64,000 nucleotides of DNA from Thereva unica (lineage: Eukaryota; Arthropoda; Insecta; Diptera; Therevidae), in NCBI GenBank assembly GCA_949987705.1, contig OX465282.1, forward strand, positions 42,000,039 through 42,064,038. Reading direction: 5' to 3'. This document shows, piece after piece, positions 32,725 to 42,401 of this stretch. Each line of letters begins with the position of its first letter. Position 1 is the stretch's first letter. A program made the translations under genes and the position numbers. Below the pieces are notes generated by a model that was given only the letters and a program-made list of their open reading frames with translations, had not been told where the DNA came from and did not search any database.

Positions 32725-35700
32725 TGTAACTGTCGGGGAAGTTGGTTGAGCTTACGCTCGAAGAAGGACTGAAGAATATTGTTGCCACAAGGGGCCACAA
32801 ACATATTACAAAAAAAAGGAAATGGGAAGGGGTCACTAATGACCAAAAGTGTGGCTGGACGAGGTCCAAAGAAAGGGATATCGCCGAGGAAAACTTGTTT
32901 TGCCTCCACTACACCTGGTTGGGCACGTCTAGCGGTGCTCTAACTAGCTCGCCGGATGGGGGGGGTTCGTAGTGTAGGGAGCCAATGAGAATGGGGGTGA
33001 CAGTTCGAAATAAACTAAAAATTACGTGCCGCTGAACACCAATTCAAAAAAAAAACCACGGAATATCACGATATGGCGATAGGGGAAACCGTCCGGGGCC
33101 ATCGAGAGAGCTTAATGGTATTCGGGGTCGTAGTCATGCGGTCGGACGCGATCGGGGTAGAATGCTGAAAATTAAGGCTTATAACATGCAATTACTTACG
33201 CTGCGGAGTGTGGAGCTCACAGCCTCCCCACCGGGGACCATGTTTCCGGCCCGTCTGCCACCTATCTACATGTCAATTGACGGAAAAAAAAGTCGAAGAA
33301 GGGAAAAGAATGACTAGTGATTACAAAAAAAAAAAAAGGAATCTTTATTCCATATCAATTTATTGCTGGATAACCCGATATTGGGATGAGTCTTAGGTAT
33401 GTATATAACTTTAATACGTTACTCTAACTAGACAAAAAAAACACAAATTTAAGAATCTAGTCCAGAAATATACGATAACATTAGTAAATATTGCTTTTTT
33501 TCTCTTTTTTGCAATTATCAATATGATTACATTTGCAGGCTGCTTGGAAGGGCTTCTGACATTATTCGTCTGCTTTACAACAAAAATATAATCTTTTTCC
33601 AATTTTATACTTGTATTCAAATCTATGACTTACTTATAAATAAACTTATCCATATATAATCACTGCAGTTTTTTTTTTTCAAAAAAAAGAAAATAACAAT
33701 TGTACTTTAATGTGCATTCCTGCTGGGTAAAATTTTCATATTTCTTTCTCTTTTTAAATTCTTTTATTTAACTTACACTGTTTGTCGTCAAATCTTGGAA
33801 GTTAAATTTGACCCACTTCCCGGTTTCGGATAGAGCTGAAATTTTGCATACACGTTTAGTTTGGATGACAATGCAATCTGGCCATTTTGTGAAAATATCA
33901 AGATGGCGGTTCCAAAATGGCGTCCGATTTTTGAAATTATGCTCCGCGTCAAATCTTGGAAGTTAAATTTGACCCACTTCCCGGTTTCGGATAGAGCTGA
34001 AATTTTGCATACACGTTTAGTTTGGATGACAATGCAATCTGGCCATTTTGTAAAAATATCAAGATGGCGGTTCCAAAATGGCGCCCGATTTTTGAAATTG
34101 TGCTCCGCGGCCCTCTGACATGGGTATCAAATGAAAGGATTTGACAGGTAGAACACAGTAAGCTATGTGGCGTCATTCCAAATTCAAAATGGCGGCCAAC
34201 ACTTACACTGTTTGTCGTCAAATCTTGGAAGTTAAATTTGACCCACTTCCCGGTTTCGGATAGAGCTGAAATTTTGCATACACGTTTAGTTTGAATGACA
34301 ATGCAATCTGGTCATTTTGTAAAAATATCAAGATGACGGTTCCAAAATGGCGACCGATTTTTGAAATTGTGCTCCGCGGCCCTCTGACATGGGTATCAAA
34401 TGAAAGGATATGACAGGTAGAACACAATAAGCTATGTGGCGTCATTCCAAATTCAAAATGGCGGCCAACACTTACACTGTTTGTCGTCAAATCTTGGAAG
34501 TTAAATTTGACCCACTTCCCGGTTTCGGATAGAGCTGAAATTTTGCATATACGTTTAGTTTGGATGACAATGCAATCTGGCCATTTTGTAAAAATATCAA
34601 GATGGCGGTTCCAAAATGGCGCCCGATTTTTGAAATTGTTCTCCGCGGCCCTCTGACATGGGTATCAAATGAAAGGATATGACAGGTAGAACACAATAAG
34701 CTATGTGGCGTCATTCCAAATTCAAAATGGCGGCCAACACTAAATTGCGGAAAGCTTATAATATACTAAAAAGTAGAAAATATAACCGATCAACTTCCAA
34801 TTTTGCACACACTCGTAGTTCGGGTGGTTAATGTGTATGAATGATAAGATGAATAGTTGAGTTAAGGGTGAGTTGATAATAAAGAAGCAATACACGTTAC
34901 AAAAAATCACAAACAAACACAGAGATGCTGCTGTCAACTAAATTCAACTACTCAAATACTGAACTCATGTCCGTATGCATAATTTCAACTAAACCCAGGT
35001 AGCAGAGCTGAGTCGAGTTCAGTCAACCTTAACCCAACTCGACTCCCGTTTACATGTAGTTAGACTTGGGTTCAAATTGAGTTCAACTCATCATGTATAA
35101 GTACTAAATGCAATCTGACCTTTTTGTAAAAAAATCAAGAAGACGGTTCCGAGATGGCGGCCGTTTTTGCAATTATGTTCCACCGAGCCCACGACATGGG
35201 TATCAAATGAATACAGTAAACTGTGTGACGTAATTTTAAATCTAATAGAATTGCCATCATAAAATGGCGGAATACATATAATAAACTAAAAAGTAGAAAA
35301 TAAAATAAATGGTTAAAAAAAATTTTTTAAAAAAATTCTTTTCATTAACTAAAAAATGTACTGAAAAGTAAAAAATAAAAAATATTTTAAAGAAAGCGTG
35401 AAATTTCAATTTTAATGAAAAAGTTAATTAAAAGAATGGCGCATTTTTCATCAAAAAATTTTGTTAGAATTTGAAATTAACAAAGCACAAAATTGAGGGT
35501 TATTGTAAATCTCACGCGATTTACAGTTATATTTTCAATTTTTGATGAAAAATGCGCCATTCTTTTAATTAACTTTTTCATTAAAATTGAAATTTCACGC
35601 TTTCTTTAAAATATTTTTTATTTTTTACTTTTCAGTACATTTTTTAGTTAATGAAAAGAATTTTTTTAAAAAATTTTTTTTAACCATTTATTTTTTTCTT

Positions 35701-37014
35701 AAGTAGTCCACATAACGGAAAAATTTGACTTGAATCCACAAAAAAATTCTTTAAAAAAAAACGGACATCAGCTTAATACATGCACATATTTCACCTATAG
35801 TTAGGTGATCACATTATATTTTACACGTATGTTTATATGATTCATATATATAAAAAAACTTATTTCTTCTAATTTTTTTTTTCCAGTCTACCAATTATTA
35901 ATTTATAATATATAGATATATATGTTTTTGTTATTCAATTTTCCTTATTTATCCACGGTTATTTATATTTTGTTTATCATTATTTATTTTAGAAAAAAAT
36001 TGTTATTTAAAAAAAAGGTATATTACCTTAATATTTGAGGTAAAACAACTACTTTCAGTCTGTAATCACACTACTGGTGTATATCAAACAAAAACCAAAT
36101 AAAAATCTACAATATTAAACACAAGGTTTACCTTATTTAGGTTTATTTAATTTTTTTTTCTTGAGTTAATTTCCTTTACTTCTATCTATGAGCTCCAGCC
36201 GGATGCAACGGGGACGTTTTCCTAGCGACACGAATAATGTCTTCTCCAAACACCTTCTTTTCTAGTGTTGCTTAAAATTTCGGCTCTTCTGCGCCATAGG
36301 AATACACAGGGCTTGCAGATATAACCATCTTGTAACTTTTTTTCAATAATCACTTTTTACTTTCTCACTATCGGCTTATTCCTTCTTTCTCACTTTTTCT
36401 TTATAGTTTTAAACAGGTAACTCCTATGTCCAAAAAAGAATTCCCGTGGGTAAAAGTATCCGCCATTCCCTGCGACTTAGCTCGTCGCGTCGGTGCTTCC
36501 TTCACAGAGTCTACCCACTGAATGACGCCAAATTCCAAGCTTCTCCTCTTGGTCACCGGGTCTCACACCAAAACCGCGTTTACACTACGCAATTTACTCA
36601 TTGCCATTGCTTTCCTTCGGTCAAATTGTGATTGCCCAAAAGAAGAATTATAAATAATTATAATGGAATGAGGGAATGGATTACACATTTTCCTGTTTCA
36701 CCCATACCAAATAATTTTCGAAACGAATTTTTGGCGGTGGGATCCAGGTGTCGCGACCTGATTGGCTAAGTTACTAGACGCCGTCCGGAGCGTCCATGGG
36801 GAAAGGAGTTGCGTGGGCAACAAATTGGTGGATAATTATTTTTGAAAGAAAAAAGAGATAAGCAAAAAGGGGAAATGAATGGGCCAAAAGGGTGTATGGA
36901 AAGGATTCTTTAAACAGACGTTTTTATTTCAGGTTATTGCTTAGCAACGGCAATTTATTTTATTTTCGTGGGAGATTTATTTACTCGTGCCTTCGGACAT
37001 TGCCGACCGTTACA
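32725..37014 (-). repeat. Element G, 3' LTR (with nested element X)
   Basis: 4,290 bp, of which about 1,941 bp is the nested X copy e. The rest aligns throughout with the right LTR (42402-44744). Ends TGTAAC and GTTACA. Differences seen: A-run lengths near 33044 and 33320, and GGAAAAAAAAGTCG for GGAAAGGAAAAGTCG. No LTR reading frame is convincing. Confidence 0.9.
33756..35692. mobile_element. Element X, copy e, nested in the left LTR of G
   Basis: Inserted in a T run: the left LTR reads CTTTCTCTTTTT, then AAATTCTTTTATTTAACTT, and resumes after a T run as CTTAAGTAGTCC. The right LTR has the uninterrupted CTCTTTTTTCTTAAG (43421 onward). This fixes the borders of X and shows that it moved as a unit after G had inserted. 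Contents: a shortened first S3 unit of a different length from copies a, b and d, three 269 bp units, the middle part and the palindrome. Confidence 0.9.
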
Positions 37015-37199
37015 ACGCGGATACTCTAGACCGAACGAAGAGAAGGGAGAGGGAAGCCGAAAGACGGAGGCTAAGGTCCTAATTGATGTTTTCTAATAGG
37101 GATAACTGAAGCAAGTAGGAAACTAGTCCGTTGTGTTTGACCTAAATGTTAATAGTGCTGAGAGGTAGGTACATTAAGACTACAGAGGGGAAAGGAGTG

Positions 37200-37280
37200 A
37201 GGGCGCCCTGATAAGCTCGTGTGGCTCGACCCATGATCCTGAGATAAAGAGTCTCGCTCTACCGACTGAGCTAGCCGGGC
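37200..37280 (-). pseudogene. tRNA-Lys(CTT)-like relic
   Basis: Minus strand from 37280 begins GCCCGGCTAGCTCAGTCGG (acceptor and D arm, box A). Next comes an anticodon arm with loop CTCTTTA (anticodon CTT) and a T arm with GGGTCGAGCC instead of the usual box B. The acceptor 3' strand is displaced by a few extra bases before AGGGCGCC. It could be a tRNA pseudogene or the head of a SINE; no A-rich tail follows on the minus strand, so I prefer pseudogene. Confidence 0.65.
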
Positions 37281-37619
37281 TGTATAGAGATAGTACGAAT
37301 GCCAGAAAAGAGAGTGATACCTACCAGAGTATGGGCGGTGGTAAAAGAAAGGTATAAGAGAGGGAGATTGAAAGAGTGATCTAGTCGCACCGTGCGGGGA
37401 GACTTGGAGAGTGGGTCTCAGAGGACCAAAAGAGAGAAAGAAAAAAAAAAGGAAGGCAACGCTCCCGAGTATCAGTTCGTAGAGAACAACAACGTCTTTT
37501 TGTATTAATTTTAATAAAAACATTTTGGAAGTAAAGCAAAAACGTTTCAGGTGGCGGATGTCTTGTTGTGCTTGTGATAGGGAGCAAACAACGACTTCCT
37601 GCCATAAGTGACATATTTT

Positions 37620-37622
<3 letters not shown>

Positions 37623-37663
<41 letters not shown>
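37623..37663. repeat. T41 homopolymer
   Basis: Forty-one consecutive T on the plus strand, equal to a poly(A) on the minus strand. It may be the tail of a small retroposed sequence lying to its right on the minus strand, but I do not recognise that sequence. Confidence 0.85.
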
Positions 37664-37664
<1 letters not shown>

Positions 37665-39101
37665 GGAGAGTCGATATGCAGTGTCCGATCCATCGGAATG
37701 GTCATCCAATGGATTTTGGCATGTGTTGCAATTGCAAAGCGTCCAAAGCTGACCTGGACGAAGTTGAAAGGGATTTTGACACAGCAAAAAAAATGAACAA
37801 TGTTGTGTTAAATTAGCAAGAGAAAGTAGATAATAGTGGCTATTAGTTCAAAGTGAGCTCAAGAGAATCCTCTAAAGCGTTATCTGTCAAGACCTTTGCT
37901 TATAAGGGGTGTTAAGGGTTAGGTTTCCCCAAGTTTTGCTTCATAGAACATGAAAAAAAAAGAATTTTGGAGCCGAAGGGAAATTAAAGTGAGAAACTGG
38001 TCCCAATTTCCGCGTGACCCCATTAATTAGTAAAGAAGTGTTCTGATACGGAAATATAACCCCACGTAGGAGGTTGGGAAGAGAAAAGGGTTGTCGCGCC
38101 GCGACGGTTTCTCTGAGGTTCTAGTGAGAGCCTAGTGGATGACGAGTGAGGATCGTCAGATCGATGGAGCCCCGTAAGGGAGAGGAGATTAGTGTTGTGG
38201 CAGTATGTTTGGTCTACTAACAACGTGTTAGAGGTTTAAATGAAAAAAGTTTTGAGCAAGGACACAATGAAAATATATTATTATAACATAAACGAAAGGT
38301 GAATGGTCCGCCCCGGGGAAGAGAAGTTTTCGTAATACGGTAAAAATAGAAGTTATGAAAGGTAGGAGATAGCCTCTGTTAGGTATTTGCAGCCGGTCTG
38401 CCGCTCCACTGCGGGTCAGCAACACTGCCAAGACCAGGCAGGTGAGACGACAGAAGGACTACGACTAAACGGGGTCTGATGGAACTTAAGGGACAAACAC
38501 AAATGCCACCAGGCAACCAACGATCTGGCCAAGTGAACATCAGTCACTTGCAACCAGACCCCACCGAGAACACACTACATTTGACCTTGTCACCAAGCCT
38601 GTCGCAAGGTCAGGCGATATACGCCTGAGAACCCAGACGAGAGCAGACTTAATGACAAGGCGTCCATCAGACCATACTAAAATAAAAAAACAAGGAGGAG
38701 GTTCCATGGTCAGGACTGACTCGCGCAGTGCCAAGCGTTGCGCTTGTTAGCCAGACAGCGAGCTAGCCTGACGGGAACAATTCAAAATCAGAGGCTGCTG
38801 CTAGCAAAAGATCTATAGGTTGAAATGTTTAAGAGGAACCGATATAAAAAGTAAAGAGAAACGGAAGTAGTTGAGGCCTAAGGTACTGCAGCAAGCACCT
38901 TCGCCTGTGGAAGTCTTCTCTGACCCCGGGACAAAAGAATGAGGGGACCGTGCCTCAGGGAACTGGTCTGGCAGCTCCAAATCAAATACAGACTCAAACC
39001 TTGGCCCCAGACAACCAAGGAAAAACAAAGAGGTGTGCCACCGCGGGGAGCGGCTTAATGGCACCCTATCAGTTGACCGGTGAAGCCGGCGTGATGCCTT
39101 A

Positions 39102-39986
39102 TTAGGGCGACACGGGATAATGTCTTTGTTTGATGGGGACTGAATCACCAACATCAATTATATGTTCCTCCAAATGGGTTTTCCCCAAACCCAAGACATC
39201 AAAGGAGGGAAAGGTAGCTTTGACTCGTTCTAACTGAGACAGTTGAACAACAGACAAATCATGAGTCGTAGACGGCACGGCAAGAGCGTTCAGCTCGCCT
39301 ACTATCTGGGGAAGGATGCCGAATAACTTCCAAAAGTCATACCCTAAATACAGCTTCTGACTTAAGCTGGGTACAGCGAATATTGTCATCAAATGAGTAC
39401 GTCCTGCAAAGGAAACTGAAGCTTTGATATATCCTAAAACTCGCTGGGATGTACCATCGGCAGTTTGTAAAGAAGTATTTAAAGAGTGTAGTCTATATTC
39501 AGGATGGTCTTCCAGAAACAACTCGACACCCCTTCCCAGGCAGGTTATGGAGGCGCCGCTGTCTAGTAACCCAGTCATGGCTACGTTGCCGAGGGTTATA
39601 CTCGCGAAAGGTCTTTCATCTGAATGGTCATTGAAGATGGCAGAAACAATCATGTGTGAAAACCGATGTTTCTCCTTGGCTAATTGCCGAATATTTGGAA
39701 TTCTACGAAGAGAACATACCCGATGGGGATTTGAAAAGATTCGCTCGCGGACTTTTTGGTAGTTATTCCATCTCGAAATGAAGGAGGCTCTGGATTCCTC
39801 CGAGGGAAATACTGGGGGATCCTCACAATAGGACTGAAGGTTGGGCATAACAGGGGTCGGTGACGACACACCCGAGGGAAAGTTACACACGGGCTCATTT
39901 AAGGTGAGTGTGGTTGGGGAGGCTGCGGTGGGCGCGGGTTCCCACGCGGCCTCGCGCCCATCTGCCGGTTTCCCTGGCAATGACAC
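39102..39986 (-). CDS. Element G protease (pro/pol frame), ends at the RT entrance
   Basis: 294 open codons in the -1 frame relative to gag, with no useful ATG. It is expected to be made only as a gag-pro fusion by frameshifting at 39968-39974. The retroviral-type aspartic protease has its active-site motif DSGAS in LLDSGASITCLG, and the C-terminal LGYDFWKLFG segment is typical of gypsy proteases. After the short RT-entry phrase PIKQRHYPVSP it stops at two consecutive TAA codons (about 39099-39104), where gypsy A continues into RT. It should cleave the gag polyprotein inside the particle. The frame is fully open. Truncation of pol is certain; whether this is a decayed pol or a selected gag-pro element is inference. 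Confidence 0.85.
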   Translation of the reverse strand: MSLPGKPADGREAAWEPAPTAASPTTLTLNEPVCNFPSGVSSPTPVMPNLQSYCEDPPVFPSEESRASFISRWNNYQKVRERIFSNPHRVCSLRRIPNIRQLAKEKHRFSHMIVSAIFNDHSDERPFASITLGNVAMTGLLDSGASITCLGRGVELFLEDHPEYRLHSLNTSLQTADGTSQRVLGYIKASVSFAGRTHLMTIFAVPSLSQKLYLGYDFWKLFGILPQIVGELNALAVPSTTHDLSVVQLSQLERVKATFPSFDVLGLGKTHLEEHIIDVGDSVPIKQRHYPVSP

Positions 39987-41059
39987 TTGGGTGACACTAC
40001 CCCAGGATTTCCGCAGCGATAACAGAAGACATTTCGAGTTTCAGAGGGACAGTCGTAGAAAGGATGACCAGTTTGTTGGCAATTCCAACACTTAAGTTGT
40101 CTTCGATTAAGGTCAGGGTTATGACCTTGAAGAGCTTCTATTCCATGGAGGTATGGATCTACGGGCTCGGAAGCGGAATCTATCGCGAAATCAGATTCGA
40201 GTTCATGGACTCTTAGATTAGTCCTTCGTTCCATTTTCTTATTTAAATGCCAGCGTTCAACTTTAAGGCATTGCTCTCTTAATTCCTTTATGGTTCTGAA
40301 TTGCCGTCCTACCAATGTACTGCCCGTAGCATAATTTAGGTTTTCGACCAAGATACCCGTCAGCTGAGATTCCGAAATTGGATTCTCCATTTTGTTGTGC
40401 AAGGCAATCATCTTGTCTAAGTACTCATCGAAGGAGTCTTGAAGTTGCTTTAACTCGACCATAGATTTAATGGTGTACAGATCCGAGTCATGGGACTTGA
40501 AATGGGCTTGGAAGTTCCTGCGAAAAGCGGACCATTCGGGATTTGGAAATTCCCGACGAAATTGGTTCCAGTACCAGGTAGCTGCCCGATCCTTGAGTAA
40601 GGATGATACGTTGGCACAAAGCTCTTGATCAGATACGGATGCATCTTTAGCCTTGCTTTCCAGTCTGAACATGAATTGTTCAGCTGTAAGTCCACTAGAT
40701 TGACCTGAGAACGTGATGTTCCAAGATAACACAACAGAAGGGTGGCGTGTAGCCTGCTGAGACTTAGACGGTCTAGCAATAAAACGTAGGTCTGGAGTTT
40801 TAAATTGACTATATGCCGGATTTGGCTCAGCGGTGGAGCTGGCTGGATCTGTTTTTAATGGAACGGGCGCAGGTGCCACATCAGTATTGGGAGGCAGTGC
40901 TGCCAGTTGAGCTTGTAGCTTAGCTATCGTTATTTCAATTTGCTGACGTACTGTGGCTTGTCTATCTGATTCTAAGTGACTTTCACTGAAGCCGGGAAAG
41001 GATGGACTAGCTTCGCCCCCGGGGGCTTCAGACACATCTGGCTGTTCGGAATCCGACAT
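39899..41059 (-). CDS. gag: Element G gag polyprotein
   Basis: 386 codons from the first ATG of the frame (41057-41059; codons upstream of it begin with TTG and are ignored) to a TAA at 39899. Domains: a Pro/Ser-rich N-terminus; a retrotransposon gag (capsid) domain from about PSVVLSWNITFSG through AATWYWNQFRREF to the IKELREQCLKVE region; then two zinc knuckles. The first, CWNCQQTGHPFYDC (residues 324-337), is complete. The second, CYRCGNPGVVSPKC (346-359), has Val where the His should be. Gag packages element RNA into cytoplasmic particles. No frameshift or stop interrupts it. Its 3' end overlaps the protease frame by 88 nt. Confidence 0.87.
   Translation of the reverse strand: MSDSEQPDVSEAPGGEASPSFPGFSESHLESDRQATVRQQIEITIAKLQAQLAALPPNTDVAPAPVPLKTDPASSTAEPNPAYSQFKTPDLRFIARPSKSQQATRHPSVVLSWNITFSGQSSGLTAEQFMFRLESKAKDASVSDQELCANVSSLLKDRAATWYWNQFRREFPNPEWSAFRRNFQAHFKSHDSDLYTIKSMVELKQLQDSFDEYLDKMIALHNKMENPISESQLTGILVENLNYATGSTLVGRQFRTIKELREQCLKVERWHLNKKMERRTNLRVHELESDFAIDSASEPVDPYLHGIEALQGHNPDLNRRQLKCWNCQQTGHPFYDCPSETRNVFCYRCGNPGVVSPKCHCQGNRQMGARPRGNPRPPQPPQPHSP
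39930..39974 (-). promoter_or_regulatory. -1 ribosomal frameshift signal between gag and protease
   Basis: The slippery heptamer G GGA AAC lies at 39968-39974 (minus strand), in the right phase: the gag codons are CAG GGA AAC. Eight nt downstream begins an all-GC stem, GGGCGCG (39953-39959) pairing with CGCGCCC (39930-39936), with a 16 nt loop. Slipping back one base enters the protease frame exactly. The heptamer X XXY YYZ plus spaced stem is the standard retroviral arrangement. Confidence 0.85.
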
Positions 41060-42381
41060 AACGATGGTTGTCAACAAGGGATAACCGAATACTAGTAGAC
41101 GAAAGAAGTTTCACGTAGGAGACGTGCCCCCTTATTTATAAACTATACCGTATATATAATATTAACGCAAGAGATACAAATACGCTTTGATAAATTGCGC
41201 TTAAAATTACGCGAAAATAAAAAAAATCTTAGATAAACTCGGGACGTGGAAAATATTAAAGATAATTATTAATTGAATTCAAATTGTACTCGCCTAACGC
41301 GAGACTTAACAATCGTATACATAAACAAAAACGTAAATAATTATTATTAACGCGATAAATTAATTAATTAGATGGGACCTGAGCATGGTCCCCAGAAGAA
41401 AGGCCGTACACCCAACAACACTTCAGCACTTACCAGAATATGAATTGGCCGAGGAGAGTGGCAACCCATCTGCCTCGGTCAACTCTACCCTTCAGGATTC
41501 ATCCCCCGCCGCAACCGGACGCATGACCATGACGAAATAAGAAGGGGTTAGAACTTCCATTGATTTTAATTGATCCCTGTTTGACAGCCACGACGGATCA
41601 GTAACGAAGATAACTGAAATTCCGGAAGGCCGTCCAAGCAGAGGATACACCGGGACCGCATTGAGAGAGGGACAACTGTCTTACCGCACTGGCAGGCAAC
41701 TGCCTGTTACCAGGATCATTGTAAGACAGTGGCCCATCCCTCAACTTGGCCATACTAAACAAAGGAGAAAATCCGAGAAAACATAATTGAGCGGTATTGC
41801 TTCGATCATGGAAGGGACAACCAGATGATGACCCCTGCGCAAGCCATGTGAACAACAGTCACATGAAGCCAGACAGCAAGAGGCCCTCACCAGCTGCCCC
41901 ACCAGAGTCGTCGCACTAGCAAGCGACGCGCTTGGTACTAGGAACTGACAGACTCCCATGGGCGAGCAAAGTAAACAATTTGGAAGTTACCGCAGGCAAA
42001 ACTAGTTGAACTGTACCGTTCAATGAAAAAAATTGATATAAAGTTCATAAGCCGTCAAGGCCAAACTGAAAAGGAACAGCTGTAAGGGAGATGATACCGC
42101 GGTAGGTACCAAAACCCATACCCAATTAACCGGAGGGACTTGGAATGAGAAAGAGGGACTAATATGAAGAGAGTCCACTACCGGTCTCTCTCGATGGCCG
42201 ATGCCACACAAAAAAAACTAAATATCGGTCTTACAAATGGAATACTGACTTAAAGAAAGGAAGTTAGCTCGGATTGGGAAACCTTACGAAGGAAGAAGAA
42301 AATCAAAATTGCCGAGAGAAAAAGTAATGTCAACAAGTGACGATCAGACATAACCGAACTAAGCATAGACTAGAGGAACTA
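41060..42381 (-). other. Element G, leader between primer site and gag
   Basis: About 1.3 kb without a convincing reading frame on either strand. AT-rich from 41100 to 41370, then mixed. Expected to be the 5' untranslated leader, possibly with the packaging signal. Confidence 0.6.
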
Positions 42382-42398
42382 GCCATCGTTGGGCGCCA
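42382..42398 (-). promoter_or_regulatory. Element G primer-binding site (tRNA-Lys type)
   Basis: Minus strand TGGCGCCCAACGATGGC, three bases after the end of the 5' LTR. TGGCGCCCAAC is complementary to the 3' end of lysine tRNAs (established for several retroelements). It fixes the orientation of the element as minus. Confidence 0.85.
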
Positions 42399-42401
42399 AT
42401 T

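Larger units (their letters stand above)
37015..39101. other. Element G, 3' noncoding internal region
   Basis: About 2.1 kb between the pol stop and the 3' LTR. It holds no RT or integrase similarity on either strand. It contains a tRNA-Lys-like relic (37200-37280) and a T41 tract (37623-37663). On the coding (minus) strand no polypurine tract precedes the 3' LTR; a purine-rich run lies on the plus strand at about 37030-37065 instead. Confidence 0.65.

Noticed and set aside
36446..36631. Open frame repeated in both LTRs of element G (also 44176-44361)
   Set aside because: 61 codons, no recognisable domain; duplicated only because it lies in the LTR.
37200..37280. Functional tRNA-Lys gene
   Set aside because: The T arm deviates from the box B consensus and the acceptor 3' strand is displaced by extra bases, so it would not fold normally.
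37149..37787. 212-codon minus-strand open frame with a poly-Lys run
   Set aside because: It reads through the T41 tract and the tRNA-like relic and has no domain similarity.
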